From the NCBI RefSeq assembly GCF_000439375.1, contig NZ_ATMI01000035.1, positions 96,499 through 160,498 on the forward strand: DNA of 64,000 nt, given 5' to 3'. The stretch comes from Tatumella saanichensis (GTDB taxonomy: Bacteria; Pseudomonadota; Gammaproteobacteria; Enterobacterales; Enterobacteriaceae). A program made the position numbers and the translations under genes. The notes beneath the pieces are model-generated. The model saw only the letters and a list, made by a program, of their open reading frames with translations, made no database searches and had not been told where the DNA came from. Shown here one piece after another: positions 33,327 to 44,759 of the stretch. Within the stretch, counting starts at the first letter, position 1, and each line of letters begins with the position of its first letter.

Positions 33327-34058
33327 TTAAGAAACGTGCTGCAGGAATTCCTGCAAACGCGCACAACCATTACCACCCTCGATAAGCTTAGCGGGGGCAC
33401 CGTCTTCGGCGATGGTACCGCCGTCGATAAAGATCAGACGGGAAGCCACATCACGGGCAAAGCCAATCTCATGGGTGACGATGACCATGGTCATACCTTC
33501 TTCCGCCAAGGAACGCATCACCTGCAGAACCTCATGGCGTAGTTCCGGATCCAGCGCAGAAGTTGGTTCATCAAATAGCATCATCTGTGGCTTAACCGCC
33601 AGCGCGCGGGCGATAGCAACACGTTGCTGCTGTCCCCCGGACAGTTCCGACGGGTAATGGTCGGCACGGGCCGCCAGTCCGACACGGGTTAACAGTGCCA
33701 TAGCCTGCTCACGGGCTTCCGCTTTGGTAGCATGACGGACCCGCAGGGGGCCAAACATCACGTTTTCCAGCGCTGTCAGATGCGGGAATAAATGGAACTG
33801 CTGGAACACCATACCGGCTTCGCGGCGAATATCGCTCTCTTTCACATTCGGGTCGGTCATATGCATGCCCGCGACGATCAGTGCCCCGGAGGAGATCTCT
33901 TCTAACTTATTGATGCAACGTAATAACGTCGATTTACCGGAACCGGAAGGACCAATGATCACTACCACTTCCCCAGCATCAATCTTCAGATTGATATCAT
34001 GTAGCACCTGTGTTGAGCCAAAATTTTTCGAGACATTTTGAAATTCAACCATACTCAT
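33327..34058 (-). CDS. glnQ: Glutamine ABC transporter ATPase GlnQ
   Basis: 243 residues. Walker [11 protein letters not shown]-loop [11 protein letters not shown], signature [15 protein letters not shown], Walker [15 protein letters not shown] and switch His in VIVTHE. The ATG overlaps the glnP stop (ATGA), which supports this start over the internal Met of MSMVEF. Confidence 0.96.
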   Translation of the reverse strand: MSMVEFQNVSKNFGSTQVLHDINLKIDAGEVVVIIGPSGSGKSTLLRCINKLEEISSGALIVAGMHMTDPNVKESDIRREAGMVFQQFHLFPHLTALENVMFGPLRVRHATKAEAREQAMALLTRVGLAARADHYPSELSGGQQQRVAIARALAVKPQMMLFDEPTSALDPELRHEVLQVMRSLAEEGMTMVIVTHEIGFARDVASRLIFIDGGTIAEDGAPAKLIEGGNGCARLQEFLQHVS

Positions 34059-34711
34059 AAGATATGCATCCTTTTTTCCAGTCTTTTAAGCAGGAAGCTC
34101 AGACACAGAGTCACAATCAGATAGAGTGCTGCTACCGCTGTCCATACTTCAAGTGCGCGGAAGTTTCCGGCAATAATTTCCTGTCCCTGACGGGTAAGCT
34201 CCGCAACGCCAATCACGATAAACAGGGACGTATCTTTAATACTGATGATCCACTGGTTCCCCAGTGCTGGGATCATGCGACGCAGCGCTAGCGGCATAAT
34301 GATATGCCACAGTGTGGCGCGGGATGATAAGCCCATAGCCAGCCCAGCTTCGCGAAAACCTTTATTGATCGATAACAGCGCGCCACGGGTGATTTCGGCA
34401 ATATAGGCGCCAGAGTTAATCATAATCGTGATAATGGCCGCAGTTAGAGGCTCGATATGCACCGGCAGGGCCAGTGGCAAGGCGAAATAGATAAACATCA
34501 CCTGCACCATGATCGGGGTGCCGCGGATCAGTTCAACAAAAATCAGTGATACTGTTTTTGACACCCGGCCGCCAAGTGCGCGGCAGACACCCGCTACTAG
34601 ACCGATGATAAAACCGCCAATTAGCCCGACGATTGAAATAAACAGGGTCAGCTTTAACCCCTGTAATAAGATTGGCACGGCTTGCCAGACATAACTGATG
34701 TCAAAATTCAT
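34055..34711 (-). CDS. glnP: Glutamine ABC transporter permease GlnP
   Basis: 218 residues (E. coli 219), about five membrane helices, with the EAA loop around [20 protein letters not shown]. The C-terminus [10 protein letters not shown] is GlnP-like. It forms the inner-membrane channel for the GlnH-GlnQ system and is coupled to glnQ. Confidence 0.96.
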   Translation of the reverse strand: MNFDISYVWQAVPILLQGLKLTLFISIVGLIGGFIIGLVAGVCRALGGRVSKTVSLIFVELIRGTPIMVQVMFIYFALPLALPVHIEPLTAAIITIMINSGAYIAEITRGALLSINKGFREAGLAMGLSSRATLWHIIMPLALRRMIPALGNQWIISIKDTSLFIVIGVAELTRQGQEIIAGNFRALEVWTAVAALYLIVTLCLSFLLKRLEKRMHIL

Positions 34712-34764
34712 AATATTACCCGTACAGTCTTAAAAATGGGGCCGACAGCCGCCGGCCCAATGAC

Positions 34765-35517
34765 TTACTTAGGCTCTTTATCGAACCATTTCAGATAGAT
34801 TTTGTTATAGGTTCCGTCAGCACGTAATGCTTTCAGGGCTGCATCAACGCGGGCGGTATATTTGCTGTTTTTCTGCAGAGCAAAGCCGTATTGCTGTGGT
34901 AGTACGCTGTCATCCTGACCGGTGGCTTTAATTTTACCGTTACCGGCAGTCTTCACGTAGTAGAGTACGTTCGGAGAATCGTGAACTACGGCATCGATAT
35001 TACCGGCCTGCAGATCCAGGTAAGCGTTATCGATGTTCGGGAATTCAACGTAATCCGCTTTGACGTGGGCCTTCATATAGGTAGCGGCTGCCGTACCCTG
35101 CTTCAGGCCGACTTTTTTACCAGCCAGATCACTGAACTTAGTGATCCCGGTGGCGGAGCTTTTCACGGCCATTAACAGGTCAGCATTGTAATAAGGCGAG
35201 CTGAAATCAACGACTTGGGCGCGGACCGGCGTAATGGTGATCCCTGCCATCGCAACGTCGATATTACGAGACTGCAGGCCTGGGATCAGACCACTGAAAT
35301 CCATCGGTTGCAGGGTGTAATCGACATCCATTTTTTTAGCAATGGCATTCCATAAATCAATGTCGAAACCGACGTATTTATCGCCTTGTTTAAACTCAAA
35401 AGGTACGAATGCGGTATCAACGCCAACAGTTAGTTTATCTTTTGCCATCGCATTAAAGCTCAGTGCGCCGGCCAGTAAGGCTAATGAGATACCAACTGTA
35501 TTTATTGTTTTTAACAT
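34765..35517 (-). CDS. glnH: Glutamine-binding periplasmic protein GlnH
   Basis: 250 residues from ATG 35517 with AAGGATC upstream. Signal peptide ending SFNAMA-KD. The mature protein matches GlnH: VDTAFVPFEFKQGDKYVGFD, PMDFSGLIPGLQ, AGITIT, PNIDNAYLDL, NGTYNKIYLKWFDKEPK-like tail. It delivers glutamine to GlnPQ. Confidence 0.95.
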   Translation of the reverse strand: MLKTINTVGISLALLAGALSFNAMAKDKLTVGVDTAFVPFEFKQGDKYVGFDIDLWNAIAKKMDVDYTLQPMDFSGLIPGLQSRNIDVAMAGITITPVRAQVVDFSSPYYNADLLMAVKSSATGITKFSDLAGKKVGLKQGTAAATYMKAHVKADYVEFPNIDNAYLDLQAGNIDAVVHDSPNVLYYVKTAGNGKIKATGQDDSVLPQQYGFALQKNSKYTARVDAALKALRADGTYNKIYLKWFDKEPK

Positions 35518-35568
35518 AGCGGATCCTTTGTGAAAGATAGGATGATGTGTGTGTGCCATATTTTGTAA

Positions 35569-35584
35569 AGCAAAATATATGCCA
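35569..35584 (-). promoter_or_regulatory. Sigma-54 promoter of glnHPQ
   Basis: On the minus strand TGGCATATATTTTGCT has the invariant GG and GC separated by 10 bases and fits YTGGCAYRNNNNTTGCW, 52 bases before glnH. In E. coli glnHp2 is sigma-54/NtrC-dependent. Confidence 0.85.
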
Positions 35585-35728
35585 GTTTTTATTTTTCGGC
35601 GATAAAACCTAAAATTAATTATAAGGCCATGATTTAATTTGTTTTATTAAAATCGCTGCCAGATAACTATTTTTACAGTGGATGCTTTTTGGCCAATAAC
35701 TTTTTCTTATGACAGGCATGGGCAATAG

Positions 35729-35745
35729 TGCACCATATTGGTGCC
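35729..35745 (-). promoter_or_regulatory. NtrC (NRI) binding site upstream of glnHPQ
   Basis: TGCACCATATTGGTGCC fits the NtrC dyad TGCACC-N4-TGGTGCA at 16 of 17 bases. It lies about 150 bases upstream of the sigma-54 element, a usual enhancer distance. A TTGGTGCT half-site lies near 35771. Confidence 0.85.
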
Positions 35746-35796
35746 CTGTTTTGGAAGTTGATGGTATTATTTGGTGCTTTCCCTTAACGGGCTGCG

Positions 35797-36345
35797 TCAG
35801 TCTTTGGTGCTAACCGGTGTCTGAGCACAATTCATGACCATGGCCAGCAGGCTGTAATAACCATTGACACCAATCAAATCCATCACCGCTTGCTCACCGA
35901 ATTCGGCAATCACCTGCGCCCATAAAGGATCACTGATGGTTTTCTGTTGGTGCAGTTGCTGACAGAATTCATACACCAACCATTCCTCAGACGTGAGATC
36001 AGCGTCTTTCGGGCGGCGCTGTTGATGGATAGCGCTAATTGCGGCGGGAGAGATCCCTTGTTGTTCCGCAATCGGCGCGTGAATTGCCCATTCTACCGGC
36101 TGTGACCAGTGCTGAGCCGTCATTAGGATGGCCAGTTCTGACAGACGTTGGCCGATAGTGCTGTGATAGCGCAGATATTCTCCTAGCCTCTGAGCATGGG
36201 CCATGAGCTCAGGGCTGCGGATCAGTGCCTGAAAAGGGGGCAACAATGCCCCGCGGGGACCGCGGATAACTTCTTCGGCCAACTGCCGCTGTTGCTCACT
36301 CCATTGATCGGGAGAGAGTTCCGGTAACCGGTTAGCCGCACTCAT
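35797..36345 (-). CDS. Carboxymuconolactone decarboxylase-like (AhpD-fold) protein
   Basis: 182 residues, all-helical AhpD-like fold: RLSELAILMTAQHWSQPVEWAIHAPIAEQQG and DLIGVNGYYSLLAMVMN are the typical helices. No CxxC redox pair is present, so it resembles the decarboxylase-type branch or an uncharacterised relative rather than AhpD peroxidase. It overlaps the upstream aminotransferase gene by 4 bases and is co-translated with it. Confidence 0.82.
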   Translation of the reverse strand: MSAANRLPELSPDQWSEQQRQLAEEVIRGPRGALLPPFQALIRSPELMAHAQRLGEYLRYHSTIGQRLSELAILMTAQHWSQPVEWAIHAPIAEQQGISPAAISAIHQQRRPKDADLTSEEWLVYEFCQQLHQQKTISDPLWAQVIAEFGEQAVMDLIGVNGYYSLLAMVMNCAQTPVSTKD

Positions 36346-37685
36346 CGTGCTGCACCTGCTGCCTGTTGGGTTTCGCGAATGATCACCTTTTTAAGGGTCT
36401 CCACCACAACATCGAGCTGTGACTGTTCGATAATAAACGGCGGTGCGATCAGAATATGATCGCCCTGTTGCCCATCAATAGTGCCGCCCATCGGATAAAC
36501 CATCAGCCCCTGTTCAAGACAGCTACGTTTTATGGCGGCATGTAATTTCAGTGCCGGATCAAAGGCCGCTTTTGTTTCTTTATCTCTGACCAGTTCAATA
36601 CCGGCAAATAATCCGCGGCCGCGGGTATTGCCGACAAAGTCCAGTCCGGCTATTTCAGCCTGTAATTGTTGTAATAAGTAATTTCCCTGGTATTGCACAT
36701 GACTGAGTAAATTATCTCGCTCAATGATCTGCTGCACGGCCAGTGCCGCTGCTGCTGCGGTCGGGTGACAAATATAGGTATGGCCATGCTGGAACATACC
36801 GCTGCCGTTACGGAGGGGTTCCATGACTTTATCGCTGACCAGCACCGCGCCTATCGGTTGATAACCGCCGCCGAGCCCTTTGGCAATGGTGACAATATCC
36901 GGCACCACATCATCCTGCTCAAACGCATGCAGGGTACCGGTACGGCCCATACCGCACATTACTTCATCAGCGATATATAACAAGCCGTAGCGATCACAGA
37001 GTTTACGCACGCCCGCAAAATAGCCGTGGGTCGGTGGCACAGCGCCGGTGGTGGCACCGCTGACGGTTTCGGCACAGAATCCGATAATCTTTTCCGGACC
37101 GACCGTTAGGATAGTCTGCTCAATCTCTGCCAGTAAGCGTTCGGTGTACTGTTGTTCACTCTCATCTGCTCGCTGATCACGGTAAGCATTACAGGCCGAT
37201 ACACGGGCCACATCCATCAGTAACGGCGCAAACTGACGACGTCGCCATTCGTTCCCGCCCACAGCCAAGGCACCGAGGGTATTGCCGTGATAGCTCTGAC
37301 GTCGCCCGATAAAGGTAGTTTTTTCCGGTTGACCACTTTCGACACAGTATTGCCGCGCCAGTTTAAGAGCGGTTTCCACCGCTTCTGATCCCCCAGAAAC
37401 AAAGTACACCGAATTCAGATCGCCAGGTGCCGTGCGCACCAACTGATCGGCCAATTGCTCCGCCGCTTCACTGGTAAAGAAGCCGGTGTGGGCATAGGCG
37501 AGGGTGTCTATTTGTCGGTGGATCGCAGCCAGAACATCAGGATGACCATGACCCAGACAGGAAACTGCTGCGCCGCCACTGGCATCCAGATAGCGTTTTC
37601 CCGAGGCGTCAGTGATATAAATACCCTGCGCGGACGTGGCAACAGGGGGAGTAACGTTCAAGCTGCGATGAATGATATGGCTCAT
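36342..37685 (-). CDS. Class III PLP aminotransferase
   Basis: 447 residues from ATG 37685 (MSHIIHRSLN). Fold-type I features are GGAAVSCLGHGHP, FVSGGSEAVETALKLARQY, SYHGNTLGAL, IADEVMCGMGRTG and IAKGLGGGYQPIGAV with the PLP lysine. Related enzymes move amino groups from omega-amino acids, polyamines or aspartate derivatives to pyruvate or 2-oxoglutarate; which is unclear. It forms an operon with the AhpD-fold gene and follows an RpiR regulator across a 121-base gap. Confidence 0.9.
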   Translation of the reverse strand: MSHIIHRSLNVTPPVATSAQGIYITDASGKRYLDASGGAAVSCLGHGHPDVLAAIHRQIDTLAYAHTGFFTSEAAEQLADQLVRTAPGDLNSVYFVSGGSEAVETALKLARQYCVESGQPEKTTFIGRRQSYHGNTLGALAVGGNEWRRRQFAPLLMDVARVSACNAYRDQRADESEQQYTERLLAEIEQTILTVGPEKIIGFCAETVSGATTGAVPPTHGYFAGVRKLCDRYGLLYIADEVMCGMGRTGTLHAFEQDDVVPDIVTIAKGLGGGYQPIGAVLVSDKVMEPLRNGSGMFQHGHTYICHPTAAAAALAVQQIIERDNLLSHVQYQGNYLLQQLQAEIAGLDFVGNTRGRGLFAGIELVRDKETKAAFDPALKLHAAIKRSCLEQGLMVYPMGGTIDGQQGDHILIAPPFIIEQSQLDVVVETLKKVIIRETQQAAGAAR

Positions 37686-37765
37686 GGTGATCCTATGACA
37701 GGCAGAAACGGAAAAGTAACCGATACCTGATAGTGTCAGATCCACGTGAATCATTCAATGTTAAC

Positions 37766-37783
37766 ATGATCCAATTGTATCAT
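37766..37783. promoter_or_regulatory. Near-perfect palindrome before the aminotransferase operon
   Basis: ATGATCCAATTGTATCAT is symmetric at 16 of 18 positions. It lies between the RpiR gene and the aminotransferase, 80 bases before the latter. It is a candidate operator for the RpiR protein. Confidence 0.55.
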
Positions 37784-37806
37784 TTTGAGTGTGAGGAGAA
37801 TTGCTG

Positions 37807-38661
37807 TTAACGGCTAGGCAAAATATAAGCACCGGAATCAATCAGATAGCGTTCAGCATTTTCGATGCGCTGGATCGCCTTTTCTCCATGCTTGGCGACT
37901 AGCGCGGCCATCAGACACTCCGAGACGCCCATCGCTGACACGATCGAGGGGAAAAAAGAGGGGCTGCTGGTGGGGAACAACAGGCTACAACTGGCAGCCT
38001 GGGCCAACGGTGATACCGCTGAATCCGTGACGGCAATCAGGGTTGCGCCGGCAGCCTGTGCATACTCAATAATCTGCACAATCTCCCGTGAATAGGGTGC
38101 GAAGCCGGTCACCACCACCACATCCTGTGCCGTAATTTCCCGAGTATATATCTCTTGGTTATTAGCCAGACCGTCTATCAGCGAAACGTGACGCTGAAAC
38201 AACCGATAAATGTAGTGCAGTGACCACGCCACCGGAAAACTGGCACGGAAACCACAGATATAGACGTGGGCCGCCTGATCCATCAGGCTGACAGCCTGTT
38301 CCAGTGACTGCTGATTGCTATCCTGGGTCTGTCGCAGGTTAGCTGCCATTGCCGCAAACATCTCATCATAGAGTGCCGGATGTTGGTGTTTATCCTGCAG
38401 CCCACTGGCACGTGAGGCATAGCTATCACGTGCCAGTCCCAGTGCATCAATCACCGCGGATTTCAATTCTCCCCAGCCGGCATAGCCGAGACGCTTAGCC
38501 AGCCGTAATAGGGTGGCCGGTTTAACCTCTGCCAAGTTGGCAAAGGCACGCATCGAGAGAACCGCTAGTTCATTATTGTGTTCCAGGACAAACCCAGCGG
38601 CTTTCTGCAATTCCGGGGTGAGTGTCGGGTAGTGTTCAACAATAATTTTCTTCGGATCCAT
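37807..38661 (-). CDS. RpiR/MurR-family transcriptional regulator
   Basis: 284 residues. N-terminal HTH_6 (TPELQKAAGFVLEHNNELAVLSMRAFA and VKPATLLRLAKRLGYAGW, residues about 14-65), then a SIS sugar-isomerase-type effector domain (AAHVYICGFRASFPVAW to ATLIAVTDSAVSPLA). RpiR proteins sense phosphorylated metabolites. The adjacent operon concerns amino-compound transamination, so the effector may not be a sugar phosphate. Confidence 0.88.
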   Translation of the reverse strand: MDPKKIIVEHYPTLTPELQKAAGFVLEHNNELAVLSMRAFANLAEVKPATLLRLAKRLGYAGWGELKSAVIDALGLARDSYASRASGLQDKHQHPALYDEMFAAMAANLRQTQDSNQQSLEQAVSLMDQAAHVYICGFRASFPVAWSLHYIYRLFQRHVSLIDGLANNQEIYTREITAQDVVVVTGFAPYSREIVQIIEYAQAAGATLIAVTDSAVSPLAQAASCSLLFPTSSPSFFPSIVSAMGVSECLMAALVAKHGEKAIQRIENAERYLIDSGAYILPSR

Positions 38662-38928
38662 CGGTGGCTCTCGGGACAGTGGGGGTAAGGGGATAATACC
38701 CCGCCAGCAGGCATTGTATAAAGGGGAATAGGATGACCGGCGTGCTAGAAGACCAAACGGCCAATCTGAGGAAATTCGTTGCTAAGGCAAGTAGAGGCTA
38801 TGTAAGTGAGAATGATTCTATTTTATTTATAATAATCATTTAGTTATGGAAGATAAGTTTGAGAAGTTTAAGGTTTCCTTAAGTATCGGTCCTCTATACT
38901 TTAGCTTTCGTAAAAAGAGGAGCCGAAT

Positions 38929-39483
38929 GTGAACAGAGACTATGCCAACCGGCAAATTATTCTCCACTGGCTGGTAGTACTGGCGATAGTGATCGCCTAC
39001 GCCTTGGTGGAACTGAAAGGCTTCACTCCACACAACAGTACGCTATATCGGCTGATGGTCTTTACCCATTACAGCGCAGGATTCAGTGTGTTGATACTGA
39101 TGCTGTTCAGGATTTATTTGCGCATCATTCACCGTGCTCGCGAAATACAGCCCTCGACACCTCATTGGCCGGTGTATGTGGCTAAGACCGCCCACGGACT
39201 GCTCTATCTGCTGTATATCGCTGTGCCGCTATTGGGGATGTGGTCACTGTATATCGGTCAGGTTCCTTGGTCGTTATTCGGCATCAACATGCCCCATGCG
39301 AGCCACCCGGATCCGCTGTTACGCCACAGCCTGCGCCACTGGCACTCGTTATTGGCTAATGCTGGCTATGCCCTGATCGGTCTGCATGCTGGTGCAGCAC
39401 TGCTCCATCATTATTTGTTGCACGATGATACCCTGAGGAAAATGCTGCCGCAGCGGCGTCACACGCCGCCGGCTAAGCGGTGA
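38929..39483 (+). CDS. cybB: Cytochrome b561 CybB
   Basis: 184 residues from GTG 38929; GAGGAG is 6 bases upstream, and the ATG two bases earlier stops at once (ATGTGA). Four membrane helices carry haem-ligand histidines: HWLVVLAIVIAY, THYSAGFSVLIL, TAHGLLYLLYI and WHSLLANAGYALIGLHAGAALLHHY. It is very similar to E. coli CybB, which oxidises quinol and passes electrons to oxygen as superoxide:quinone oxidoreductase. It is convergent with valS. Confidence 0.93.
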   Translation: MNRDYANRQIILHWLVVLAIVIAYALVELKGFTPHNSTLYRLMVFTHYSAGFSVLILMLFRIYLRIIHRAREIQPSTPHWPVYVAKTAHGLLYLLYIAVPLLGMWSLYIGQVPWSLFGINMPHASHPDPLLRHSLRHWHSLLANAGYALIGLHAGAALLHHYLLHDDTLRKMLPQRRHTPPAKR

Positions 39484-39519
39484 CAAAAAAAATGCCGGCC
39501 ACCTGTGGAGGTGACCGGC
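39484..39519 (-). terminator. Terminator after valS
   Basis: Stem GCCGG-CACCT / AGGTG-CCGGC with one bulge; on the minus strand it is followed by a T7-8 tract (plus-strand A-run 39485-39492). It also lies just after cybB. Confidence 0.8.
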
Positions 39520-39544
39520 ACTCTGAGTGCTTCAGTCAGAACAC

Positions 39545-42400
39545 TTACAGCTCGGCAATCACCGTCTGCTGCTGGTTAATCTTCACTTTAGCCTGTTCCA
39601 GGTCTGTCAGACGTTCGCGCTCTTTAGCGACTACCGCCGCCGGAGCACGGGCCACAAAGCCTTCGTTGGCAAGTTTGGTGGTGATTTTTTCAATCTCCAC
39701 GTCAACTTTCGCCAGCTCTTTAGCCAGACGTTCCAGTTCCGCGTTTTTATCCACCAGACCGGCCATTGGGATCAGCAGTTCTGCACCGTCTACCAGTTTG
39801 GTGACCGATACCGGACCTTTATCCGCGGCATCCAACAGGGTCAGGCTTTCCAGACGGGCCAGACGTTGCAGGAAGTTACGGTTTTCAGTAACACGACGCA
39901 CAACCTCAGGGTTAGCACCACGCAGTAACAGATCCAGCGGCTTACTCAGGGCAATGTTCATCTCAGCACGAATATTTCGGACCGCAATGATGGCCTGTTT
40001 GATCCACTCGATATCCGACTGTGCCGCTGCATCTTCTTTGGCCGCATCCCAAGCCGGGAACGGTTGCAGCATAATGGTATCGTCGCTGTTACCGGTCAGC
40101 ACTTTGACACGCTGCCAGATGGTTTCGGTAATAAATGGAATGATCGGATGCGCCAGACGCAGCAGAGCTTCCAATACCGTGACCAGCGTATGACGGGTAC
40201 CACGCAGTTCAGCGTCGCTGCCGTTGTTCATAACCGGTTTGGTCAGTTCCAGATACCAGTCACAGAACTGATTCCAGGTGAAGTCGTACAGCAGGCTGGC
40301 GGCGATATCGAAACGATAGCTGTCCAGTGCTTCACGGTAAGCCTTCACGGTGCGGTTGAATTCACTGAGGATCCAGCGGTCGGCCAGTGACAGCACTTTC
40401 TCGCCACCGTTAAAGCCACAATCCTGATCTTCGGTGTTCATCAGCACAAAGCGGCTGGCGTTCCACAGCTTGTTACAGAAGTTGCGATACCCTTCCAGAC
40501 GTTTCATATCCCAGTTAATATCACGGCCGGTTGACGCCAGGGCTGCCAGGGTGAAACGCAGGGCATCGGTACCTGAAGGCTCGATCCCGTCCGGGAACTG
40601 CTTCTCGGTGCGCTTACGGATCTTCTCTGCCAACTGCGGCTGCATCATATTGCCGGTACGTTTTTCGATCAGGTCGGGCAGGCTGATACCATCAACCATA
40701 TCCAGCGGATCGATCACGTTCCCTTTGGACTTGGACATCTTCTGCCCTTCGTCATCACGGATCAGACCGGTCATATAGACGGTTTTAAACGGAACCTGCG
40801 GCTTGCCGTCTTCATCTTTCATAAAGTGCATGGTCAGCATGATCATGCGCGCAATCCAGAAGAAGATAATGTCGAAGCCACTCACCACCACGCTGGTCGG
40901 GTGGAAGGTACGCAGAGCCTCGGTATTTTCTGGCCAACCTAAGGTCGAGAACGTCCATAGACCGGAGGAGAACCAGGTATCCAGCACGTCGTCGTCCTGA
41001 CGCAGCTCGACATCGGCGGCCAGGTTGTTTTCGCTGCGTACTTCTTCTTCGCTGCGGCCGACATAGACATTGCCGTCGTTGTCATACCAAGCTGGAATAC
41101 GGTGGCCCCACCACAGTTGACGGGAAATACACCAGTCCTGGATATCACGCATCCAAGAGAAGTACATGTTCTCATACTGCTTAGGCACAAATTCGATATC
41201 GCCGTTCTCAACCGCTTCGACGGCCACTTTTGCCAGCGGGGCAGTGCGTACATACCACTGATCCGTCAGCATCGGTTCGATCACCACGCCACCACGGTCA
41301 CCGTAGGGCACCGTCAGGTCGTGAGGTTTGATCTCTTCCAGCAGGCCTGCGGCCTCAATGGCAGCGACGATCGCTTTACGGGCAGCAAAGCGCTCCAGAC
41401 CGGCAAACTCCGCAGGCATCGCGCTATCGTAGACATCGCTCTCTTCGCCATTGGTGGTGTACACCTGAGCGGTCTGACGGATATCACCGTCAAAGGTCAG
41501 GATGTTGATCATCGGTAACTGATGACGACGGCCGACGTCATAGTCGTTAAAGTCATGGGCTGGGGTGATTTTCACACAGCCGGTGCCTTTTTCCATATCC
41601 GCGTGTTCATCACCGACAATCGGAATACGGCGGTTGATCAGAGGCAGGATCAGGTGTTTACCGATCAGATCTTTATAGCGCGGATCTTCTGGGTTAACCG
41701 CAACACCGGTATCTCCGAGCAGGGTTTCTGGACGTGTGGTCGCCACCACCAGATAATCTTTACCTTCGGCTGTTTTCGCGCCATCGGCCAGCGGGTAGCG
41801 GATATGCCACATTGAGCCTTTTGACTCACGGTTTTCCACTTCCAGGTCAGAAATCGCGGTACGCAGTTTCGGGTCCCAGTTGACCAGACGCTTACCACGG
41901 TAAATCAGGTTTTCTTTGTACAGACGGACAAACACTTCTTTGACCGCGTTCGAAAGACCGTCATCCATGGTGAAACGTTCACGGTCCCAATCGACAGAGT
42001 TACCGAGACGACGCATCTGACGGGTAATGGTGCCACCGGATTCGCCTTTCCACTCCCAAATCTTATTGATAAAGGCATCGCGTCCATAATCTTGGCGAGT
42101 TTTGCCTTCTTCTGCCGCGATCTTACGCTCAACCACCATCTGGGTAGCGATACCGGCGTGGTCGGTTCCGACCTGCCACAGGGTATTTTTACCCTGCATA
42201 CGCTGGTAACGGACCATGGTATCCATAATAGTCTGCTGGAATGCATGACCCATGTGCAGGCTGCCGGTGACATTCGGCGGCGGGATCATAATGCAATAGC
42301 TTTCCTGGCTCTCGTCACCGTGTGGCTTGAAGTAGCCCTGCTGTTCCCAGTGCTCGTAGAGCGGCTGTTCGATCTCTTGGGGGTTATATGTTTTTTCCAT
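39545..42400 (-). CDS. valS: Valyl-tRNA synthetase
   Basis: 951 residues, identical in length to E. coli ValS. Class I HIGH motif [15 protein letters not shown] near residue 42, a CP1 editing insertion ([15 protein letters not shown]), [12 protein letters not shown] near 554, an anticodon-binding helical domain and a C-terminal coiled coil ([21 protein letters not shown]). It starts 5 bases after holC. Confidence 0.98.
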   Translation of the reverse strand: MEKTYNPQEIEQPLYEHWEQQGYFKPHGDESQESYCIMIPPPNVTGSLHMGHAFQQTIMDTMVRYQRMQGKNTLWQVGTDHAGIATQMVVERKIAAEEGKTRQDYGRDAFINKIWEWKGESGGTITRQMRRLGNSVDWDRERFTMDDGLSNAVKEVFVRLYKENLIYRGKRLVNWDPKLRTAISDLEVENRESKGSMWHIRYPLADGAKTAEGKDYLVVATTRPETLLGDTGVAVNPEDPRYKDLIGKHLILPLINRRIPIVGDEHADMEKGTGCVKITPAHDFNDYDVGRRHQLPMINILTFDGDIRQTAQVYTTNGEESDVYDSAMPAEFAGLERFAARKAIVAAIEAAGLLEEIKPHDLTVPYGDRGGVVIEPMLTDQWYVRTAPLAKVAVEAVENGDIEFVPKQYENMYFSWMRDIQDWCISRQLWWGHRIPAWYDNDGNVYVGRSEEEVRSENNLAADVELRQDDDVLDTWFSSGLWTFSTLGWPENTEALRTFHPTSVVVSGFDIIFFWIARMIMLTMHFMKDEDGKPQVPFKTVYMTGLIRDDEGQKMSKSKGNVIDPLDMVDGISLPDLIEKRTGNMMQPQLAEKIRKRTEKQFPDGIEPSGTDALRFTLAALASTGRDINWDMKRLEGYRNFCNKLWNASRFVLMNTEDQDCGFNGGEKVLSLADRWILSEFNRTVKAYREALDSYRFDIAASLLYDFTWNQFCDWYLELTKPVMNNGSDAELRGTRHTLVTVLEALLRLAHPIIPFITETIWQRVKVLTGNSDDTIMLQPFPAWDAAKEDAAAQSDIEWIKQAIIAVRNIRAEMNIALSKPLDLLLRGANPEVVRRVTENRNFLQRLARLESLTLLDAADKGPVSVTKLVDGAELLIPMAGLVDKNAELERLAKELAKVDVEIEKITTKLANEGFVARAPAAVVAKERERLTDLEQAKVKINQQQTVIAEL

Positions 42401-42405
42401 TTCTG

Positions 42406-42864
42406 CTATGTCGTTTGGGGCGCCGGTAGCGTTGCCGTATTCAATTGGAAACCGACGCTGCGATACGCTTTATAGCGGTCACGCGCCAGTTGCTTCAGGG
42501 ATTCGTCATCAGGGACAAAGTCTATCACTTCATGGAAAGCGGTAGCAAAATCTGCAAACCAGGGCAGCAGGGTGATCAACAGGTCGCGGGACGCGTTGCC
42601 TCGTTTCTCTGGCCAAGCCAATTCCACCGGTGCGCCATAACGCGGGCCTTCTCCGGCCAGATTATGGGGCACAAAACTCTCCGCCGGGCGTTGCCACAGG
42701 GCTTCATCGAGACGGATCGCTTGCTGTTCATTTTCACAGGCAATCAGAATACGTTTACCTTCGCGCCAGCGGGCCGCGGCCAGCTCGCAGGCCATCGCTT
42801 CCACCGCCGATAAAGACTGCTGTGGGATATCGGGGCCGGGAAGATAAAACGTGGCATTTTTCAT
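42406..42864 (-). CDS. holC: DNA polymerase III chi subunit HolC
   Basis: 152 residues (E. coli 147). [33 protein letters not shown] and [13 protein letters not shown] are diagnostic. Chi links the clamp loader to SSB. It is grouped with pepA and valS, as in E. coli. Confidence 0.95.
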   Translation of the reverse strand: MKNATFYLPGPDIPQQSLSAVEAMACELAAARWREGKRILIACENEQQAIRLDEALWQRPAESFVPHNLAGEGPRYGAPVELAWPEKRGNASRDLLITLLPWFADFATAFHEVIDFVPDDESLKQLARDRYKAYRSVGFQLNTATLPAPQTT

Positions 42865-42939
42865 GTGATTGCCTGTATTCCATGAAGTAAAAGAGTGACC
42901 AAAGTCACTCTGTGTAAAAAGAGATGGCCGCGTAACACC

Positions 42940-42973
42940 GTATCAGGCAACTTGTGGACAAGATGCCTGATAC
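42940..42973. repeat. Inverted repeat between pepA and holC
   Basis: GTATCAGGCA (42940-42949) pairs perfectly with TGCCTGATAC (42964-42973) around a 14-base loop, 11 bases after the pepA stop. The arms resemble the core of enterobacterial REP/BIME elements (GCCTGAT...ATCAGGC). It could also serve as a processing stem between pepA and holC. Confidence 0.5.
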
Positions 42974-42983
42974 CGGCTGCGGT

Positions 42984-44510
<1,527 letters not shown>

Positions 44511-44759
44511 TTAAAGACAACAGCCTTTGCTGTCGCTAGAATGTATAACTCTTAGTCTTATTATGAAACAGTTAAGCCAAGACAAACAGTCTGTTAACGT
44601 CATAATAAGCTAAGATCCCGGGGTTGAACCCCGGTATCCTGAGAAGGTGGTCATACAATTTTAGCCACGATGGCAGCCATTGATGAAGTAAAATGGCTAA
44701 TAAGCGTTGAAGCTATCGACTTTCCTGCAAAAAGACAAGTTTTCACAGGCGTAATTAGC

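Noticed and set aside
38810..38850. Fur-box-like AT-rich sequence upstream of cybB (AATGATTC... and AATAATCATT)
   Set aside because: Best 19-base windows match the Fur consensus at only about 11-12 positions, and cytochrome b561 is not an expected Fur target.
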